A stretch of DNA of 64,000 nucleotides from CBDFGS01 sp965247255. Its GTDB lineage: Bacteria > Chloroflexota > Dehalococcoidia > Lucifugimonadales > CAUZJF01. The stretch covers positions 434,001 to 498,000 of the forward strand of contig CBDFGS010000013.1 of NCBI GenBank assembly GCA_965247255.1, in the 5' to 3' direction. The position numbers and the translations under genes are program-made. Below, piece after piece: positions 60,472-64,000 of this stretch. Every line of letters begins with the position of its first letter. The stretch's first letter is position 1. The notes under the pieces are model-generated. The model saw nothing but the letters and a program-made list of their open reading frames with translations, was not told where the DNA came from and made no database searches.

Positions 60472-63400
60472 ATGTCCACGGCACCCGAGAACTCCGGCCC
60501 AGAAGCCCGCGTGCCCTCCACGCGCCGCGTGCCCTTGTACTTCGTGGCGCTGCTGCTCATCGTCGCGGGCGCTATGGCGCTTCGTTTGTATGGCCTCCAG
60601 TGGGACGAAGGTTTCCCGTGGACGCCGCACCCAGACGAGCGGGCCATTCTGATGAAGGTGGGCGAGCTCTCCCCTCCGTCTCTGGGCGAGATAGGTGTGC
60701 TCTTCGACGCCGACGACAGCCCATGGAACCCGCGTTGGTTCCCTTACGGCAGCCTTCCCCTCTACCTCCTGAAGGCCGTCCAGCTAGGATACGATGCCCT
60801 GTCCGGCAGCGAGTTGCGCGACCTCCGGGTAGCGGGGAGGTTGATCTCCGCCATCGCGGATGGAGCCTCGGTACTGCTCGTCTACCTGCTCGGTACTCGG
60901 GTCTATGGGCGTAGGGAAGGAGTGCTCGCGGCAGCGCTCGTCGCCCTCGCCGTGCTGCATATCCAACTCAGCCACTTCTTCGCCGTCGACACGCTCCTGG
61001 GCCTGTTTACGCTGGCCGCCCTCTACTTCCTGTGGAGGGTAGCTGTTAAAGGCAGGCTGCGAGACTCTCTTCTGGCCGGGATCTTCATCGGCATCGGCCT
61101 GGCGACCAAGGTCAGCCTGGCCCCAATCTACCTCGCATTCATCACGGCCCACCTGGCCTTCGCCACCGGCTTGCTGGAGGGTCGGGCTGTGCTTTCACGG
61201 CCGCGCTGGGTCTTGGCGGCGGGAGCCGCGGTCCTGGGTCTTGGAACGTCGGTGCTCGTTTTCCTGGTAGCGCAGCCCTACGCTCTCCTCGACTGGTCGA
61301 GGTTTCTGGCTGACTTCAACGAGCAGTCGGAGATGGTGCGCCGTATCAGGGACTACCCTTACACCCGCCAGTACATCGACACGACACCATACTTGTACCA
61401 GGTCCGCCAACTCGCGGCATGGGGCCTTGGCTGGCCCCTGGGTATAGTGGCCTGGGCTGGCCTCGCGTATGTCGCGCTACGTGGAATCCGTATCTCATTT
61501 GGCCTGGTCTATCTGGTGCTGGGCGTGGCGTTTCCCGCTGCCCTGTTGCTCTACTCAACCAGCCTGGTCGCCGTTGCCGCGGCCTCCCTGATTGCCGCGG
61601 CAGCCTTGACCGCAACGCTCCCGCTGCGGTCGGTGGAGTCGCGCGCAGGGGTCCTGCTCCTTTCGTGGGTCGTCCCATACGTGCTCATCACCGGGGCCCT
61701 CGAAGTCAAGTTCATGCGATATCTGCTGCCCGTGACGCCGTTGTTGATACTTTTCGGGTCGCGGCTGGCGGTGAGCCTCTGGGACCAGGTGTCAGGGCGC
61801 CGGCCCCGGTTAAGGCCGTTGATGATTGGTGGCCTGGCGCTGTTGCTGGGCTCGACCGGCCTATACGCGCTCTCGTACGTGGCAATCTACTCACAGCCAC
61901 ACACCGCCATCAGGACCGCGGAGTGGATCAACGCCGACGCCCGCGAAGGCGCCGTTATCCTCAGGGAGCACTGGGAGGAGGGAGTACCCGGTCTTCACGG
62001 GTACGACATTCGGGAGCTCGGGCTGTATGAGCCGGACTCGCAGTCGAAGCTCCAGGGGCTGTCGAAGAACCTGGCCGAGGCCGACTACGTCATGTTCTAC
62101 AGCAACCGGCTCTATGGGACAATTCCGCGGTTGCCGGAGCGTTATCCCCAGACCTCGGGGTACTATCGACTACTGTTCTCCGGTGGGCTCGGCTATCAGC
62201 TCGCCAGTGTGGAGACGGCCTATCCGCGCCTGGGCGCGATCTCGCTCGTCGACGACACGCTGGGCCGGCCTCGGCTCCCCGAGCCGGCCCGGCTGGCCTC
62301 ACTCAGGCCATCCGGGCTGGCACTCAACCTCGGCTTCGCTGACGAGAGCTTCTCCGTCTACGACCACCCTGTGGGGCTGGTATTCAAGAACGTCGAGCGT
62401 CTGGATGAGGAGAGCATCCGGGGGGCCATCAACCGTACGGCGGCCCAGGCTGGGACAGCCGGAGCGGCAACCGGGCTCCTGCTCGCTCCAGACGAGGTTA
62501 AGGCGCAGCGGGAGGGTGGGACGTGGACCGACATCGTTCGAGAGGAGGGCTGGACAAACCGCGTACCGGTATTGGCATGGCTCCTCTTTCTCGAGATTGT
62601 GGCCGTTGCTGCGCTCCCCATAGGCTTCGTCATCTTCCGGCCCTTGCCTGACAGGGGTTACCTGCTCTCTAAACCGCTCGGCCTGCTCCTGGTAGTCCTG
62701 GTCGTCTGGCTGCTGGCCAGCTTTCAGTGGGTCTCCTTCTCGCGTGGGTCCATCGTCCTGGCCATCGCGCTTCTCGGCCTGGTGTCTGCTCTGGTCGTGG
62801 TGAAGCGACGCGGGGAAATCGTCGATTTCGTTCGGCGGGAGTGGCCGATCCTGCTCACGGCAGAGGCGGTATTCCTCCTGGCCTTCTTCGCGTTCGTCGG
62901 CGTTCGCATGGCCAATCCAGACCTGTGGCACCCCTTCCGCGGCGGCGAGAAGCCGATGGACCTTGCGTATCTCACCGCCGTGCTCCGCTCAACCTACATG
63001 CCCCCATACGACCCGTGGTTCAGCGGCGGGTACATAAACTACTACTACTGGGGCCAAATGATCGTGGCTTCGATCATCAAAGCGACAGGGATCACTCCCG
63101 GGACCGCGTTCAACATCGCGGTACCGACGTTCTTTGCGCTGACCGCCGCCAGCGCCTTCTCCATCGTCTACAACCTGGCTGAGGGAACTCTTCGCAGTCG
63201 CCGGGTTGGGCCGGGGGCCGGCCTACCGAGACCGGAATCGTCTCAGCCGGGGTCGGGGACATTCGACGACTCCGGTGGGAAACAACGCCGCCACGAGTCC
63301 AGACGCGGCCCCCTCCTCGCCGGCCTGGCGGGGGCCGCGTTCGTCTCGGTGCTTGGTAACCTCGACGGGGCCATCCAGGGAGGGCACTGGGCGTGGCGCA

Positions 63401-64000
63401 CGTTCTTGCTGAACAAGCCCAGCGAGGCGTTCGACTTCTGGCGCAGCAGCCGGATGATGCCTCCGGACCCGCCAGGCCACGAGATCACCGAGTTCCCGTT
63501 CTTCACGTTCTTGTTCGGGGACTTGCACGCCCACATGATGGCGCTGCCGTTCACTCTTCTGGCGCTGGGCCTCGGGCTCTCGGTCGTGCTCTCCGCTCGC
63601 CGTTCCCGCTCCGAGCGTGACTCGGAGGGACGCGTAGTCGAAATTGTCAGGCTCGCGATGCTGGGCGTAGCGGTCGGGGCGCTAAGGCTGATAAACACCT
63701 GGGACTTCCCGACGTACCTGCTGATCGCGGCGGCAGCGGTCTTCCTGGCTTCGTATCTGAAGAACGGCGGGCTTTCCCTGATGGTGTTGACGGAGGCAGG
63801 TGTGAAGTCGGTGCTCTTGTTCGCAGCCGGCTACCTGGTGTTCCTGCCGTTTCATCAGACGTACGAGACGTTCTTCTCCAGCCTCGAGTTGACAACGAAT
63901 AAGACGGTGCTGTGGCAGTTCCTGGCCATCACCGGGCTATTCATCTTCATAATCGGGTCCTTCCTCTTGAAGGAGCTCAAGGACGTGCTCCTGCCCGTCG
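60472..64000 (+). CDS. Giant membrane glycosyltransferase: GT39-like plus DUF2298, 3' end missing
   Basis: The frame is open from the ATG at 60472 to the window edge, so at least 1176 residues. The N-terminal half (~20-600) resembles PMT/GT39 GT-C glycosyltransferases: a first membrane segment, an exterior 'TPHPDER' loop with the acidic pair at 55-56 expected for catalysis, many further membrane segments, and an exterior domain. From ~810 comes the DUF2298 signature: NPDLWHPFRGGEKPMDLAYL and 'YDPWFSGGYINYYYWGQ', then 'FFTFLFGDLHAHMMALP'. Lipid-linked sugars are probably the donor and a surface polymer or protein the acceptor; both are inferred. TACAAT at 60457-60462 just upstream may be a -10 box. 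Confidence 0.88.
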   Translation, partial: MSTAPENSGPEARVPSTRRVPLYFVALLLIVAGAMALRLYGLQWDEGFPWTPHPDERAILMKVGELSPPSLGEIGVLFDADDSPWNPRWFPYGSLPLYLLKAVQLGYDALSGSELRDLRVAGRLISAIADGASVLLVYLLGTRVYGRREGVLAAALVALAVLHIQLSHFFAVDTLLGLFTLAALYFLWRVAVKGRLRDSLLAGIFIGIGLATKVSLAPIYLAFITAHLAFATGLLEGRAVLSRPRWVLAAGAAVLGLGTSVLVFLVAQPYALLDWSRFLADFNEQSEMVRRIRDYPYTRQYIDTTPYLYQVRQLAAWGLGWPLGIVAWAGLAYVALRGIRISFGLVYLVLGVAFPAALLLYSTSLVAVAAASLIAAAALTATLPLRSVESRAGVLLLSWVVPYVLITGALEVKFMRYLLPVTPLLILFGSRLAVSLWDQVSGRRPRLRPLMIGGLALLLGSTGLYALSYVAIYSQPHTAIRTAEWINADAREGAVILREHWEEGVPGLHGYDIRELGLYEPDSQSKLQGLSKNLAEADYVMFYSNRLYGTIPRLPERYPQTSGYYRLLFSGGLGYQLASVETAYPRLGAISLVDDTLGRPRLPEPARLASLRPSGLALNLGFADESFSVYDHPVGLVFKNVERLDEESIRGAINRTAAQAGTAGAATGLLLAPDEVKAQREGGTWTDIVREEGWTNRVPVLAWLLFLEIVAVAALPIGFVIFRPLPDRGYLLSKPLGLLLVVLVVWLLASFQWVSFSRGSIVLAIALLGLVSALVVVKRRGEIVDFVRREWPILLTAEAVFLLAFFAFVGVRMANPDLWHPFRGGEKPMDLAYLTAVLRSTYMPPYDPWFSGGYINYYYWGQMIVASIIKATGITPGTAFNIAVPTFFALTAASAFSIVYNLAEGTLRSRRVGPGAGLPRPESSQPGSGTFDDSGGKQRRHESRRGPLLAGLAGAAFVSVLGNLDGAIQGGHWAWRTFLLNKPSEAFDFWRSSRMMPPDPPGHEITEFPFFTFLFGDLHAHMMALPFTLLALGLGLSVVLSARRSRSERDSEGRVVEIVRLAMLGVAVGALRLINTWDFPTYLLIAAAAVFLASYLKNGGLSLMVLTEAGVKSVLLFAAGYLVFLPFHQTYETFFSSLELTTNKTVLWQFLAITGLFIFIIGSFLLKELKDVLLPV

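Noticed and set aside
60117..60914. Plus-strand open frame of 265 codons
   Set aside because: It runs out of frame across the end of the HemQ-like gene and the start of the GT39-like gene, both of which are well supported in their own frames.

Overview
This window is GC-rich and gene-dense, and probably comes from a member of the Chloroflexota, most likely Dehalococcoidia or a relative. That placement is an inference from gene content: a fused AccD-AccA carboxyltransferase, an eleven-subunit Nuo complex without NuoEFG, a large GT39/DUF2298 membrane protein of a type known from Chloroflexi and Archaea, and T-box control of ilv genes. No rRNA, tRNA, CRISPR array or intact insertion sequence was seen.

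Left third (1-18.5 kb, minus strand). A single giant secreted-protein gene of about 17 kb dominates. It is split by a one-base frameshift into a 1719-codon 5' part and a 4002-codon 3' part. The product has a signal peptide, then five nine-motif ELWxxDGT blocks (45 motifs), each followed by two DUF11-type domains, then a long RHS/YD shell with a type I dockerin inside it, the RHS core, and a C-terminal tip of about 215 residues that I do not recognise. Immediately downstream is a secreted cohesin-domain protein. This suggests a cohesin-dockerin assembly built around an RHS protein. A partial P-loop NTPase starts at the left edge, and an uncharacterised lipoprotein is divergent from the giant gene.

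Middle-left (19.4-31.8 kb). On the minus strand are an iron-dependent alcohol dehydrogenase of the hydroxyacid-oxoacid transhydrogenase type, a stand-alone AsnC/RAM domain protein and an NHL-repeat protein. On the plus strand is a branched-chain amino acid cluster: a strong promoter, a T-box leader with a candidate Leu (CUC) specifier, then ilvB-ilvN-ilvC-leuA, a stand-alone copy of the LeuA regulatory domain, an AbrB/PIN toxin-antitoxin-like pair with its own promoter and operator-like palindrome, then leuC-leuD and a VOC protein.

Middle-right (32-46.3 kb). Housekeeping genes are mostly on the minus strand: accDA fusion, ftsK, rnj, a family-4 uracil-DNA glycosylase, a MaoC-like hydratase, a HAD hydrolase, and an MMPL/RND exporter with a PadR regulator. 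An NAD(P)-dependent oxidoreductase and an AIR-synthase-like protein lie on the plus strand.

Right third (46.5-64 kb, plus strand). An eleven-gene nuoABCDHIJKLMN operon is followed by a promoter with two tandem terminators, a ferredoxin-type nitrite/sulfite reductase, a small membrane protein (minus strand), a chlorite-dismutase/HemQ-like protein and the first 1176 codons of a giant GT39-DUF2298 membrane protein that runs off the window. The Nuo complex lacks its NADH module and the reductase is of the ferredoxin-linked type, so both may draw on ferredoxin.
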